Source of the DNA: Halorussus ruber
GTDB taxonomy: Archaea > Halobacteriota > Halobacteria > Halobacteriales > Haladaptataceae
Length of the DNA stretch: 64,000 bases
Direction of reading: 5' to 3'
Assembly: GCF_004765785.1 (NCBI RefSeq)
Contig: NZ_SBIT01000006.1
Location: forward strand, 248,001 to 312,000
Made by a program: the position numbers and the translations under genes. Of this stretch, positions 24,866-34,224 are shown piece after piece; position 1 is the stretch's first letter; each line of letters opens with the position of its first letter. The notes beneath the pieces were generated by a model. It searched no databases. It was given only the letters and a program-made list of their open reading frames with translations, and was not told where the DNA came from.

Positions 24866-25636
24866 TCACTCGTCCCGAACGCTCGGATGGGTGACCTGCT
24901 CGTCAGGGTGGCGCTCGGCGAAGAACTCCCGCATGATTTCGAGCGACTCCTCCTCGCGGCGTCGGCGCTCGTCGTCGTCTATCTCCTCGCACCCCGGCGG
25001 GACCTCGCGCCCGCGGTCGGTGAAGTAGCCCTCGGGCGCGACCCAGTCGTGGTAGAACGGCCGGTCGTCGTCTTCGAGGAGCGTCACGGCGACTTCGGCC
25101 CCGTGGCCCGCGTTGATGACGGCCTGATACGGTTTCTCGGCGAGTCGGCCCGCGGCGTAGAGCCCGTCCACGCCGGTCCGGCCGCGCTCGTCGGTGTCCA
25201 CGAACGACTTGCCGCGGTCGATGACGCCCACGCCGTCGATGGCGTCGAGGTAGTCGGTCGTGTTCTTCGTCGCCGCGATGACGTACTCGGCGTCGAGGCG
25301 CTCGCCGTCGGCCGTCTCGGCGGCGAATCCGTCCTCGACCACTTCGACGCGCTCGATTTCGCCTTCTCGGCGCTCGCACCCCGCGCGGTCTGCCTGCTCG
25401 CCCAGCAAGTCGAGCAGGAGTCGGGCGTTGACCCCCGCGGGAAAGCCGGGGTAGTTCTCCAGGTGGGCGTTCCGGCGCACGATGGAGTCGCCGCCGTCCA
25501 CGACCAGCGTGTCGAGGTCCGCCCGCGCGGTGAACACCGCCGCCGAGAGGCCCGCGACGCCGCCGCCGACGACGAGGACATCCCAGTCGTCGGAATCGGA
25601 CTCGTCGGTCCCAGTACCGTCTGGTTCGTCGGTCAT
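24866..25636 (-). CDS. Thioredoxin-reductase-like flavoprotein without CxxC
   Basis: 256 residues. The start MTDEPDGTGTDESDSDDWDV leads directly to the FAD-binding Rossmann motif VLVVGGGVAGLSAAVFTARA. Then IVRRNAHLENYPGFPAGV (as in TrxR) and GLYAAGRLAEKPYQAVINAG, the C-terminal FAD-contacting loop. There is no CxxC redox pair and the NADPH domain is shortened, so it is not a normal thioredoxin reductase. The long acidic Arg/Glu C-terminus (DDDERRRREEESLEI) is unusual. It may be a monooxygenase-like or regulatory flavoprotein. It is followed on the same strand by the cupin gene upstream. Confidence 0.8.
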   Translation of the reverse strand: MTDEPDGTGTDESDSDDWDVLVVGGGVAGLSAAVFTARADLDTLVVDGGDSIVRRNAHLENYPGFPAGVNARLLLDLLGEQADRAGCERREGEIERVEVVEDGFAAETADGERLDAEYVIAATKNTTDYLDAIDGVGVIDRGKSFVDTDERGRTGVDGLYAAGRLAEKPYQAVINAGHGAEVAVTLLEDDDRPFYHDWVAPEGYFTDRGREVPPGCEEIDDDERRRREEESLEIMREFFAERHPDEQVTHPSVRDE

Positions 25637-25698
25637 ACACCCGACCGTGGGCGCGACGAGGATAAAAACCGAACGGCGCGACCGCTCTCCCAACCCGG

Positions 25699-26769
<1,071 letters not shown>

Positions 26770-26800
26770 CTATTTCCGGCGAAAAAAGGCGAACCCGGTC

Positions 26801-27313
26801 TTACTCGAACAGGTCGCCGTGTCGCCCCGCCAAATCGGTGTACTCGCCCGAGGAGAACTCCTCGAACGTCTCGGCGGCGTCCACGTCGGTCTCGGAAAGT
26901 GGCGTCACCCGCGCCGGAACTCCTCGGGCGAACGACTCGGGCGGAATCTCGTACTCGTCGGGAATCACGGTGCCCGCCGCGACGATGGACTCGCCGCCGA
27001 CCGTCACGTCCGTGTTCACGGTGGCGTTGAACCCCACGAGCGCGCCGTCGCCGACCTCGGCGTCGTTCAAGATTGCGCCGTGGCCCACCATCACGCGGTC
27101 GCCGACCGTCGCGCCGTGGAGGACCGCGTTGTCCCCGACGTGGGACTCCTCGCCGATTCGGACCGGTGCCACGTCGCCCCGGAGGACGACGCCGGGCCAG
27201 ACGCTGGCGTCCTCCTCGACCGATACGTCGCCGACCAGCGTGGCCTCCCCGCTCACGTGCGCGTCGTCGTGAATCTCTGGTTCGGTGCCTTCGAAGTCGT
27301 AGCTCCCACCCAT
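26801..27313 (-). CDS. Gamma-carbonic-anhydrase-like hexapeptide protein with altered third ligand
   Basis: 170 residues from ATG 27313. Left-handed beta-helix repeats (hexapeptides such as VGDVSV, IGEESH, VGDNAV, VGDGAL) fill residues 20-125, then a C-terminal helix. Aligned with Cam/PaaY-type proteins, metal ligands His66 (NAVLHG) and His78 (VGHGAI) are present, but the third His is Asn83 (AILNDA); the 78-83 spacing matches Cam His117-His122. Metal binding may therefore be weak or changed, and carbonic anhydrase activity is doubtful. Not linked to carbon-fixation genes. Confidence 0.85.
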   Translation of the reverse strand: MGGSYDFEGTEPEIHDDAHVSGEATLVGDVSVEEDASVWPGVVLRGDVAPVRIGEESHVGDNAVLHGATVGDRVMVGHGAILNDAEVGDGALVGFNATVNTDVTVGGESIVAAGTVIPDEYEIPPESFARGVPARVTPLSETDVDAAETFEEFSSGEYTDLAGRHGDLFE

Positions 27314-27374
27314 AGCGCGGTAGACGGTAGCATCCGACAAAAGGATTCGTCGTAGCGCAACTCTTTCGGCGAAG

Positions 27375-28067
27375 TCAGGACGACGCGACGCGCTCTGCCA
27401 CCCTGTCCACCGCCCACAGCGCGCCGAACACGCCCGCCGTAATCACGAAGTGGTTGCCCACGAGGCCGAGGACCATGCCGATGGAGTAGGCCGCGCTGTC
27501 GAGGTCCAGCACCGGGAGGGTTCCCCGTCGCCACTGCACCGCGTACCAGCCAGCGAGCGCGAGGCCGCCGAGGTGGGGCGCGCGTCGAATCCCCGCGGCG
27601 GCGAGTCTCGACCCCTCGAACTCTCGGAAGGTGTCGGCCCGGAAGATGAACGGGACGTAGACGAACACCAGCGCGTAGACGAAACTCGACCCGAGGACGC
27701 TCTCGGCCCCCGTGGCGTACCGGCCGAGGATGACCAGCACCACCGAGACGACCAGCGTGACGAACGAGTACATGAAGACGGCGTAGCCGAACACAAGCAG
27801 ATACTCGCCGTGCCGCCGAGCGCGCTCGGTGCATCGGTAGGAGTTGCGCACCGCCACCGAGGAGGTCAGCAGAAACAGGAGCAGAATCGCTCCGACCGAC
27901 CCCGTGGTGGCTTCCGAGGAAGACTGCTGGAACTTCATCAGGTAGACCGAGAGCGCGCCGAACATGCCGATGACGGTGAACAACTGGTGGTTGGTTTCGA
28001 GGAACTCCTCGATGGTCGGCGGGCGCTCGTCGCCGCCGTCGTGCAGTCGCCCCGCGAGTTCCCCCAC
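27375..28067 (-). CDS. Multi-pass membrane protein, function unknown
   Basis: About 230 residues if it starts at GTG 28067 (VGELAGRLHDGGDERPPT). A much longer frame reaches 28307 but its extra part has noncoding character. Hydrophobic segments: LFTVIGMFGALSVYLM, VGAILLLFLLTSSVAV, LVFGYAVFMYSFVTLVVSVV, SSFVYALVFVYVPFIF, GLALAGWYAVQW, then two near the C-terminus, giving about seven spans. The first cytoplasmic loop reads NSYRCTERARRHGEY. I know no family name. Adjacent on the same strand to the gamma-carbonic-anhydrase-like gene. Confidence 0.65.
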   Translation of the reverse strand: MGELAGRLHDGGDERPPTIEEFLETNHQLFTVIGMFGALSVYLMKFQQSSSEATTGSVGAILLLFLLTSSVAVRNSYRCTERARRHGEYLLVFGYAVFMYSFVTLVVSVVLVILGRYATGAESVLGSSFVYALVFVYVPFIFRADTFREFEGSRLAAAGIRRAPHLGGLALAGWYAVQWRRGTLPVLDLDSAAYSIGMVLGLVGNHFVITAGVFGALWAVDRVAERVASS

Positions 28068-28527
28068 CGACCCATGGGTAGTGGAGTCCGAGGGGTTTCC
28101 ATAAAGCCAGCGCAACCGTGACTCGACAGGTCCCGTGACGGATGTATCAAATTTAGCAATAATAAACGTTCCCTGAAAAACAAATATATTTCTAAAAGAC
28201 AATCTATTATTTCTTTTTGGCCCTGTATTTCCCGCGCCGCGGAAGAGTGACGCGCCGAGACGAGGAGTCTCAGAGTCGAGTCGGAACCGTCGGTGCGGTA
28301 ACTGCACCGACTTCGGAAGCCCCGGGCGCTCGCTTCGATTGTAATGGGTCTCTCGTGACCGCCAGAATCGGCGTGGTGTCGTCTTTTGAAGCGCCCGGCC
28401 CCTTCACCCCACCCTGTCGGCTGGTTCGGCTGGTGTCTGCCGGTGGTTTGTCCGGCCGGGCGCAAACACCACCTCCCGCGCTCGGGGACACGCTCAAGTC
28501 GCTCGGCGTCGTGTTGGAGTACCGGCG
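28068..28527. other. Intergenic region with AT-rich stretch and stem-loop
   Basis: 460 bases. AT-rich sequence at 28150-28225 (AAACAAATATATTTCTAAAAG) should hold promoters. A perfect 8-bp stem GTCGGTGC-ggtaact-GCACCGAC sits at 28289-28311, about 220 bp before the zinc-ribbon gene, and could be a transcript structure. The remainder is GC-rich noncoding sequence; no ORF is supported. Confidence 0.4.
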
Positions 28528-28659
28528 ATGACGCTCCTCGTGGACATCGCGTGCCCGGACTGCGGCCGGAAGCGGTCGGTCCGCAAGCGCGGCCTCGGGC
28601 GGTACTACTGCGAGAACTGCGGTCGGGAGTTCACCCAGCGCGACGTGGTGCCCGAGTAG
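28528..28659 (+). CDS. 43-residue zinc-ribbon protein
   Basis: ATG at 28528, TAG at 28657. Two CxxC knuckles, Cys9/Cys12 (ACPDCGRKR) and Cys28/Cys31 (YYCENCGREF), are separated by a basic stretch (RKRSVRKRGLGR) and followed by TQRDVVPE. This is the compact zinc-ribbon layout of haloarchaeal small zinc-finger proteins, which are abundant and mostly uncharacterised. The basic linker suggests nucleic-acid binding. It lies upstream of the YdjM-like gene with 127 bp between. Confidence 0.7.
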   Translation: MTLLVDIACPDCGRKRSVRKRGLGRYYCENCGREFTQRDVVPE

Positions 28660-28786
28660 GTCGGGCAGGTCGGTCGGACTGCCGAACTGAACAGACAACC
28701 GGGACGGTCGGGCGACCGCAGAACTTTCATCTCGCCGATAGCTCGACGCCCGAAGGCCTAACCCGGCGCGCTCCAAATGAGCGTCC

Positions 28787-29344
28787 ATGTGGCCTTGGGG
28801 GCATCTCGCGGTGGGGTATCTGCTGTACTCGACGCTCGTTCACCTCCGGTACCGTCGAGCGCCGGACGGCTTCGCGGCCGTCGCGCTGGCGTTCGGCACC
28901 CAGTTTCCGGACCTCGTGGACAAGCCGCTGGCGTGGTCGCTCGGCGTCATCCCGAACGGGCGGTCGCTGACCCACTCGCTCATCACGGCGACGCTGGTCA
29001 TCGCAGTCGTGGGACTCCTCGCACACCGTCGAGGCTACGGGTCGATTGCGACCGCGTTCGCCGTGGGCTACCTCTCGCACCTGTTCGGCGACGCGCTTCG
29101 CCCCGCGCTCTCGGGGGACCTCTACTCGCTGGGCTTTCTCGCGTGGCCGGTCGTTCCAGCCATCGAGTACGAGACCACTCAGAGCTTCGCCGCGCACCTC
29201 GGACAACTCTCGCTGGAGTCGTTCGCAACCGCCGAATTCGCACTCGGCCTCGGCGTCTTCCTCCTCTGGTTGCTCGACGGCGGCCCCGGCCTCAGGGTCG
29301 TCAGCGCGATTCCGCGGTGGCTCGACCGGAAATTCTCGGCCTGA
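28787..29344 (+). CDS. YdjM/DUF457-family membrane-bound metal-dependent hydrolase-like protein
   Basis: 185 residues, five or so hydrophobic spans. Conserved metal-binding residues in order: MWPWGHLAVGYLLYS (His6), FGTQFPDLVDKP (Asp pair), RSLTHSLITAT, and VGYLSHLFGDALRP. These match the LexA-binding inner-membrane-associated hydrolase/YdjM family, of unproven substrate. The conserved His-Asp layout suggests a metal-dependent hydrolase acting on lipid-like substrates at the membrane. Single-gene unit. Confidence 0.82.
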   Translation: MWPWGHLAVGYLLYSTLVHLRYRRAPDGFAAVALAFGTQFPDLVDKPLAWSLGVIPNGRSLTHSLITATLVIAVVGLLAHRRGYGSIATAFAVGYLSHLFGDALRPALSGDLYSLGFLAWPVVPAIEYETTQSFAAHLGQLSLESFATAEFALGLGVFLLWLLDGGPGLRVVSAIPRWLDRKFSA

Positions 29345-29452
29345 CCCGGTCGAACTCGGCCCCGACACGGGCGTGAACGGTACCGAAACGAAGCTGAAAG
29401 CCGTCCTTAACCACCTGCGAGGCTGAAACCCCAGCTATCGACCGCCAGCGGA

Positions 29453-29458
29453 TTTATA
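29453..29458 (+). promoter_or_regulatory. TATA box of the DUF7282 surface-protein gene
   Basis: TTTATA with its centre about 25 bp upstream of the ATG at 29480 places transcription start at or beside that ATG. The mRNA would be leaderless, which supports 29480 over the upstream 29465 and downstream 29498 start codons. Confidence 0.6.
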
Positions 29459-29479
29459 CCAATCGTGGTGGATTGTCCG

Positions 29480-31312
29480 ATGGGGGAGAAAAAGTACATG
29501 AGCCGCAGAAGCGCCCTTTTAGTGGCTATACTGCTCGTAACGACGACGTTCGGAGGAGCGGCCACCTCGCTCGCCGCGACTGGGACCGACACCCAACAGG
29601 CCCAGTCGCCGCCAGCGGAGGTCGTCCGCCAGACACAGACGAATAACACGACAGTCACGTTCGAGAATCAGACCAGCGACGGGACTACCGTCACGATTTC
29701 GCAGGTCAACCTGAGCGACGGCGGGTTCGTCGTGGTCCACGACGAGGGACTGCTCGAAGGGTCCGTCCTCGGGAGCATCGTCGGGACCAGCGAGTACCTC
29801 GAACCCGGCGTCCACGAGAACGTCACGGTGACGCTCGACGAGCCGCTGAGCGGGACTCAGCGACTCCTCGCGCTCCCGTACCAGGACACCAACGACAACG
29901 AGACCTTCGACTTCGTGGAGTCGCAGGGTCAGGACGACAGTCCCTACACCCGCGACAATCAGGTCATCGCCGACGAGGCCGTCATCACCGTCGAGGACGT
30001 GACCGAGACGACTACGACGACCGAGGGACCGGTGGAGACGACCACGACGACCGAGGAGCCAGTCGAGACGACCACGACAACCGAGGAGCCAGTCGAGACG
30101 ACCACGACAACCGAGGAGCCAGTCGAGACGACCACGACAACCGAGGAGCCAGTCGAGACGACCACGACAACCGAGGAGCCAGTCGAGACCACCACGACGA
30201 CTGAGGAACCGGTCGAAACCACCACGACGACCGAAGAACCGGTGGAAACGACCACTACGACGACCGAGGAGCCGGTGGAGACCACTACGGAAGAGCCGGT
30301 GGAGACAACGACCGAAGAGCCGGTGGAAACCACCACGACGACCGAGGAACCTGTGGAGACCACCACCGAGGAACCGGCGGAGACGACCACGGAAACGCCG
30401 ACCGAGGGCGTCGAGGAAGAGACCTTCAGCTTCCGCATCGACAACCTCCAAGTCGAACAGCTTTCGTTCGTCGTCGGTGACTCGGCCGAACCCGACCGGA
30501 CGATTACGGTCGAGGACGTCTCTGTCAGCGACCGCACGGTCGAACTCGACCTCACGGAACTGCTCCGTAGCGAGTCGGTCGACACGGACCTCCAGACGGT
30601 TCAGGTCGTCGTTCGGAACGTGTCGGTCCAGAACGTCACGTTCGTCGTGACCGCACCCGAGGACGTCAAATCGCAGTTAGTCGACGTTCCGGAGGTGCCG
30701 GAGGAGACGACGACCGAAGAGGACGAAGAGCCTGCTGAAACCACGACCGAAGCAGAAGAAGAGGAGCCGACCGAGACGACGACCGAAGCAGAGGAAGAGC
30801 CTGCTGAAACGACGACTGTAGAGGAAGAAGAACCGGCCGAAACCACGACTGCGGAAGAAGAGGAACCGGCCGAGACGACGACCGTAGAGGAGGAAGAACC
30901 CGAAGAAACCACGACTGAAGCGGAAGAAGCGGAACCGACTGAGACGACGACTGAAGCGGAAGAAGCAGAAGAACAACCGTCGCTTCAGGTCGCCTCGCTG
31001 ACCGCGCCCGGGACCATCGTGCTGAACGAGGGCACGCTGGTCGTGAACTCGCAGGTCCGGAACCCGAGCGACCAAGTCGTGACCGACACGGTTCAGCTTC
31101 GACTCAACGGAACCGTCGTCGAGACACAGCGCGTGAAGATTGACTCCGGCGAGTCCGCGCAGGTCCAGTTCCGCGTGGACCGCGAGGACCTCGGACTCGA
31201 ACCGGGCGAGGCCTTCCTCGAAGTGCTGACCCGTGACTTCGGCAAGAGCATCACGGTGTCGGTCCAAGAGGCCCCGCCGGAAGACGACGATAGCGACGAT
31301 AGCGACGAGTAA
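29480..31312 (+). CDS. Repeat-rich surface glycoprotein with DUF7282-like domain
   Basis: 610 residues. Signal peptide MGEKKYMSRRSALLVAILLV, then a DUF7282-like domain (about 55-170: GGFVVVHDEGLLEGSVLGSI, YLEPGVHENVTVTLDEPLSG). A stalk of repeated EPVETTTTTE units follows; four perfect 30-bp copies span 30061-30180. A middle beta domain (about 310-395), a second acidic Thr/Glu stalk, then a C-terminal CARDB-like domain (VVNSQVRNPSDQVVTDTVQL). There is no PGF-CTERM or membrane anchor; it ends in DDDSDDSDE. Expected to be secreted or S-layer associated and heavily O-glycosylated on Thr. Repeat number may vary between strains. Confidence 0.82.
   Translation: MGEKKYMSRRSALLVAILLVTTTFGGAATSLAATGTDTQQAQSPPAEVVRQTQTNNTTVTFENQTSDGTTVTISQVNLSDGGFVVVHDEGLLEGSVLGSIVGTSEYLEPGVHENVTVTLDEPLSGTQRLLALPYQDTNDNETFDFVESQGQDDSPYTRDNQVIADEAVITVEDVTETTTTTEGPVETTTTTEEPVETTTTTEEPVETTTTTEEPVETTTTTEEPVETTTTTEEPVETTTTTEEPVETTTTTEEPVETTTTTTEEPVETTTEEPVETTTEEPVETTTTTEEPVETTTEEPAETTTETPTEGVEEETFSFRIDNLQVEQLSFVVGDSAEPDRTITVEDVSVSDRTVELDLTELLRSESVDTDLQTVQVVVRNVSVQNVTFVVTAPEDVKSQLVDVPEVPEETTTEEDEEPAETTTEAEEEEPTETTTEAEEEPAETTTVEEEEPAETTTAEEEEPAETTTVEEEEPEETTTEAEEAEPTETTTEAEEAEEQPSLQVASLTAPGTIVLNEGTLVVNSQVRNPSDQVVTDTVQLRLNGTVVETQRVKIDSGESAQVQFRVDREDLGLEPGEAFLEVLTRDFGKSITVSVQEAPPEDDDSDDSDE
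30061..30180 (+). repeat. Perfect 30-bp tandem repeats, four copies, with degenerate flanking copies
   Basis: Four identical 30-bp units (codons for EPVETTTTTE) in phase within the surface-protein gene; imperfect copies continue on both sides to about 30390. Perfect identity suggests recent expansion by slippage or recombination. Confidence 0.9.
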
Positions 31313-31433
31313 TCAGTCGGCCTCCTCGCCGTAGTCGGCGAGGAGCGCGCTGGATTTGGCTCGCGCCGCCGAACCACTCGAACTTTTCTCTTTTATCGAA
31401 CCGAGACAGCGACAGCAACCTGTGGCCCCACCG

Positions 31434-31619
31434 CTACTCGCTCCGGTCGAGCGTGTCGAGGCCGAGGTACGCGTCGGCGCAGTCGGTGCAGAACAGTCGC
31501 TCGGTGGTCTCTTTATCCGCGGTCCGGACGTCCATCGAGGTCTGTGCGACCGAGACGTGGTGGTCGCTCGCCGGGTCGAGCGCGTCGTCGCATCGAGAAC
31601 ACGTGTCGTTGTCCCCCAT
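31434..31619 (-). CDS. Small zinc-finger protein
   Basis: 61 residues starting MGDNDTCSRCDDALDPAS. Two Cys pairs, CSRC near residues 7-10 and CTDC near 44-47, frame a helix-rich middle. That is the treble-clef/zinc-ribbon layout common in haloarchaeal small proteins. ATG 31619 was chosen because the frame upstream is arginine-rich noncoding sequence. It lies between the surface protein and the FtsX permease genes and has no obvious link to either. Confidence 0.7.
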   Translation of the reverse strand: MGDNDTCSRCDDALDPASDHHVSVAQTSMDVRTADKETTERLFCTDCADAYLGLDTLDRSE

Positions 31620-31740
31620 CGGAGAAACGTCGAATGGTGACGAACATAAAGATTGGTTCGAGAGTCGCCGACTCGCCCCGACTTGACCCGACCCGGCCCG
31701 ACCCGACTCACCGCGGGAGTCGGTCGAGTCGCGCCTCGAC

Positions 31741-32955
31741 TCACCGCGAGAGCTGGTCGATGCCGACCGTCCGGAGGGTCCGCCACCCGGCGACGGCGGC
31801 CGCGAGAGTCCCGATGACCAGCGCGATGGCACCGCCGAGGACGAGGACCGACCCCGGAGCCTGCACCAACCCCTCGAAGCCGACGATTTCCGCGGCGACC
31901 CAGTTCAGGCCGACCACGAACGGCGGCGTGACCGCGACCCCGAGGAGACCGCCGACCGCGCCGAGCAGCACCCCCTGCGCGGCCACCATCCCGACGAGCG
32001 TCTTCGAGGAGACCCCGAGCGCGGTCAGCGCCGCGAGCTCCTCCTTCTGCTGGAAGACGACGATGGAGAGGACGTTGAGCGTGAGCGCGAACCCCGCGAT
32101 GACCGAGAGGACGACCAGCGCGCCGCCGACTGCGATGACCACCGCGTTGTGCTGAAGCACCGCGCGCATCTGCTCCTGGTTCGTCCGGACCGTGTAGTCG
32201 GGGTACTGGCGCTGTAGTTGCTGTTCTATCGCGGAGGCGTTCGCGCCGTCTTCGAGCGAGACCGTGACGAACGTGGCCTTGTCGGTGCCCGTCGTTCCGG
32301 TCACTTCCTGTAGTTCGCTCAGGTGGGCGGTCACCGTCGGCGCGCCGAGAAAGCTCGAGAACGTCGAGGAGATGCCGACGACCTCGAACTCGTTTTCGCG
32401 GGCGCTCTCGACCGACCCGCCGATGCGGAGGGTGTCCCCGACGCCCACGTCGAGCATCTCGGCGGTCCGCGGGTCGATGATGATGTGGCGGTACATCGGC
32501 CCCTCGTAGGTCCCGTTCTCGTAGTGGGCGTCACCGTGGGTGAATCCCGGGCCCTCTTCGAGTTCGATGGCCGGTCCCTCGCCGGGGACGCCGACGCCGA
32601 CGAGCGTCTGCATCTGTCCGGAGCCGTTCCCGACGTAGACCGCCCTGAACGCCATCGGGACCGCGGCCTGCACCCCCTCGACCGAATCGATGTTCTGCGA
32701 GACGTTGTGGGCGTCGTGAATGGACGTGCCGAACCCGCCCGGCCCCTTCGAGATCGACCCGCCGGTCACCCAGAGGTCCCGCCCCGACGAGTCGAACTTC
32801 TGCTGGCCGGTCTCGAAGACGCCGTAGCCGAGGCTGGCCAGCAGGGTGGTCGAGAGGACCGCGACCGCGATGCCGACCACCGCGAGGACGGTCCGGGCGC
32901 GGTCGTGGCGGAGTTGGGCCGACGCGACCGAGAGCGCGACCCGGAGTCGGCTCAT
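31741..32955 (-). CDS. FtsX-like ABC transporter permease 2
   Basis: 404 residues: an N-terminal helix (VLAVVGIAVAVLSTTLLASL), a large extracellular MacB-like domain (about 45-270) and three C-terminal helices (VVIAVGGALVVLSVIAGFAL, then LGVSSKTLVGMVAAQGVLLG). This is the MacB/FtsX layout, a mechanotransmission exporter that does not pump through the membrane in the usual way. It overlaps the next permease gene by an ATGA at 32952-32955, so the two permeases are coupled. With the upstream ATPase they form a LolCDE/MacB-type complex. Cargo unknown: a lipoprotein or secreted factor. Confidence 0.88.
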   Translation of the reverse strand: MSRLRVALSVASAQLRHDRARTVLAVVGIAVAVLSTTLLASLGYGVFETGQQKFDSSGRDLWVTGGSISKGPGGFGTSIHDAHNVSQNIDSVEGVQAAVPMAFRAVYVGNGSGQMQTLVGVGVPGEGPAIELEEGPGFTHGDAHYENGTYEGPMYRHIIIDPRTAEMLDVGVGDTLRIGGSVESARENEFEVVGISSTFSSFLGAPTVTAHLSELQEVTGTTGTDKATFVTVSLEDGANASAIEQQLQRQYPDYTVRTNQEQMRAVLQHNAVVIAVGGALVVLSVIAGFALTLNVLSIVVFQQKEELAALTALGVSSKTLVGMVAAQGVLLGAVGGLLGVAVTPPFVVGLNWVAAEIVGFEGLVQAPGSVLVLGGAIALVIGTLAAAVAGWRTLRTVGIDQLSR

Positions 32956-34193
32956 CGAATCACCTCCGAGACGCCCTCGGTCCGGCGCTCCATCGCCAGC
33001 AGGTAGGGCACGACCAGCACCCCGATGAGCGCCGAGACGCCCAGTCCGTAGACCACCAGCAGGGGGTGGAAGGTAGCGATGGGGACCGGCGCGATGGCGC
33101 GCGTGGCGGCGTAGTTCGTGATAGCCGTCGTGACGTAGGCCAGCACGATTCCGAGCGCGCCGCCGACGAGGGTCAGCGCGAGGGCTTGCACCACTAGCAG
33201 GACCGCTCTGGCCCGCCGGGAGAACCCGATTGCGGTGAGGGTCGCCAACTGCTCGCTGTCGGCCTCGACCTGCAGGCCCTGCGTGGTAGCGACGAACAGC
33301 GCGCCGACCACGATGGCGATGAGCAGGGCGGCCAGACCCATCGCCAGCGGGAGGTCCGAGTCCACCGAGTTCTGGGCCGTGAAGCCCGACCGCGTGACGG
33401 CGCTCGCGCCGGTGAACCGGTCTTCGAGTTCGGACTTCAGGCCGCCGGTGTTCGACTGGACGAGAATCTGGTCGGCCTGGTCGGCGGACTGCGCGCCGGA
33501 AATCGCTTGGAGTTCGCTCAGGTGGACGAGCATGACCGGCATCCCCGAGAGGCCCGACTCCACGTCGGCCGGTTCGACCGCCGTGACTTGCAGTTCGCGC
33601 GCTCCCGACCCCGCGATTGCGCCCTTCATCGTGAGGGTCGCGTTGGGGCCGACGCCGAGGCTATCGGCCGTGCCCGACGAGATGACGGTCTCGCCGGTCC
33701 ACGTCCCGTTGTAGTCCCCGTCGGCGTAGTAGGGGTCGCCGGGCGAAAGCGGCGCTGTCGGGAGTCCGGCCACCTTGTCGAGTCTCGGGTCCGGGACGAC
33801 GCCGACGCCGAGGACGTACTCGCTCTTGCCGCCCTTCTTGCCGACCTTCAGGACCTCGATTTGGACCGGCGTGGCGTACTCGATTCGCTCGTCGGCGGTC
33901 AGGTTCGCGCTCTTCTGGTGCACGCCGCCGAGTTGGGCCGACCCCGTCGAGACGACCATCGTGGACGCGCCGCCGGACTGCGGGACGACCCAATAGTCCA
34001 CGGCGTCTCCGCGGACGGTCGTACCCTGCACGAGGCCGAGACCGGTCGCGGTCACGACCAGCATGAGCGCGACCGCGATGGCCACGCCGAGGACGCTGAC
34101 GGCGGTCTGGCGCGGCGCGGTCCGGGTCGCCTTGGTCGCGGTCCGCCGGAGCGCGACCCCGACGAGACCGACCCAGCGCGTCAGTTTCGACAC
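32952..34193 (-). CDS. FtsX-like ABC transporter permease 1
   Basis: 413 residues, paralogue of the downstream permease. N-terminal helix VSVLGVAIAVALMLVVTATG, a periplasm-facing MacB_PCD-like domain (about 55-280) and three C-terminal helices (LPLAMGLAALLIAIVVGALF, VLLVVQALALTLVGGALGIV, LLVVYGLGVSALIGVLVV). The gene starts 30 bp after the ATP-binding gene ends and overlaps the next permease by four bases, indicating one operon: ATPase, permease 1, permease 2. Confidence 0.88.
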   Translation of the reverse strand: MSKLTRWVGLVGVALRRTATKATRTAPRQTAVSVLGVAIAVALMLVVTATGLGLVQGTTVRGDAVDYWVVPQSGGASTMVVSTGSAQLGGVHQKSANLTADERIEYATPVQIEVLKVGKKGGKSEYVLGVGVVPDPRLDKVAGLPTAPLSPGDPYYADGDYNGTWTGETVISSGTADSLGVGPNATLTMKGAIAGSGARELQVTAVEPADVESGLSGMPVMLVHLSELQAISGAQSADQADQILVQSNTGGLKSELEDRFTGASAVTRSGFTAQNSVDSDLPLAMGLAALLIAIVVGALFVATTQGLQVEADSEQLATLTAIGFSRRARAVLLVVQALALTLVGGALGIVLAYVTTAITNYAATRAIAPVPIATFHPLLVVYGLGVSALIGVLVVPYLLAMERRTEGVSEVIR

Positions 34194-34224
34194 GCTCTCT
34201 CCCCCTTCGTGCGGATTTTCCTCT

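Noticed and set aside
26801-27313. Functional gamma carbonic anhydrase
   Set aside because: The third His ligand is Asn83, so activity cannot be assumed; it is called only carbonic-anhydrase-like.
29480-31312. PGF-CTERM anchor on the DUF7282 protein
   Set aside because: The C-terminus is an acidic tail with no PGF motif or terminal helix, so no sorting signal is claimed.
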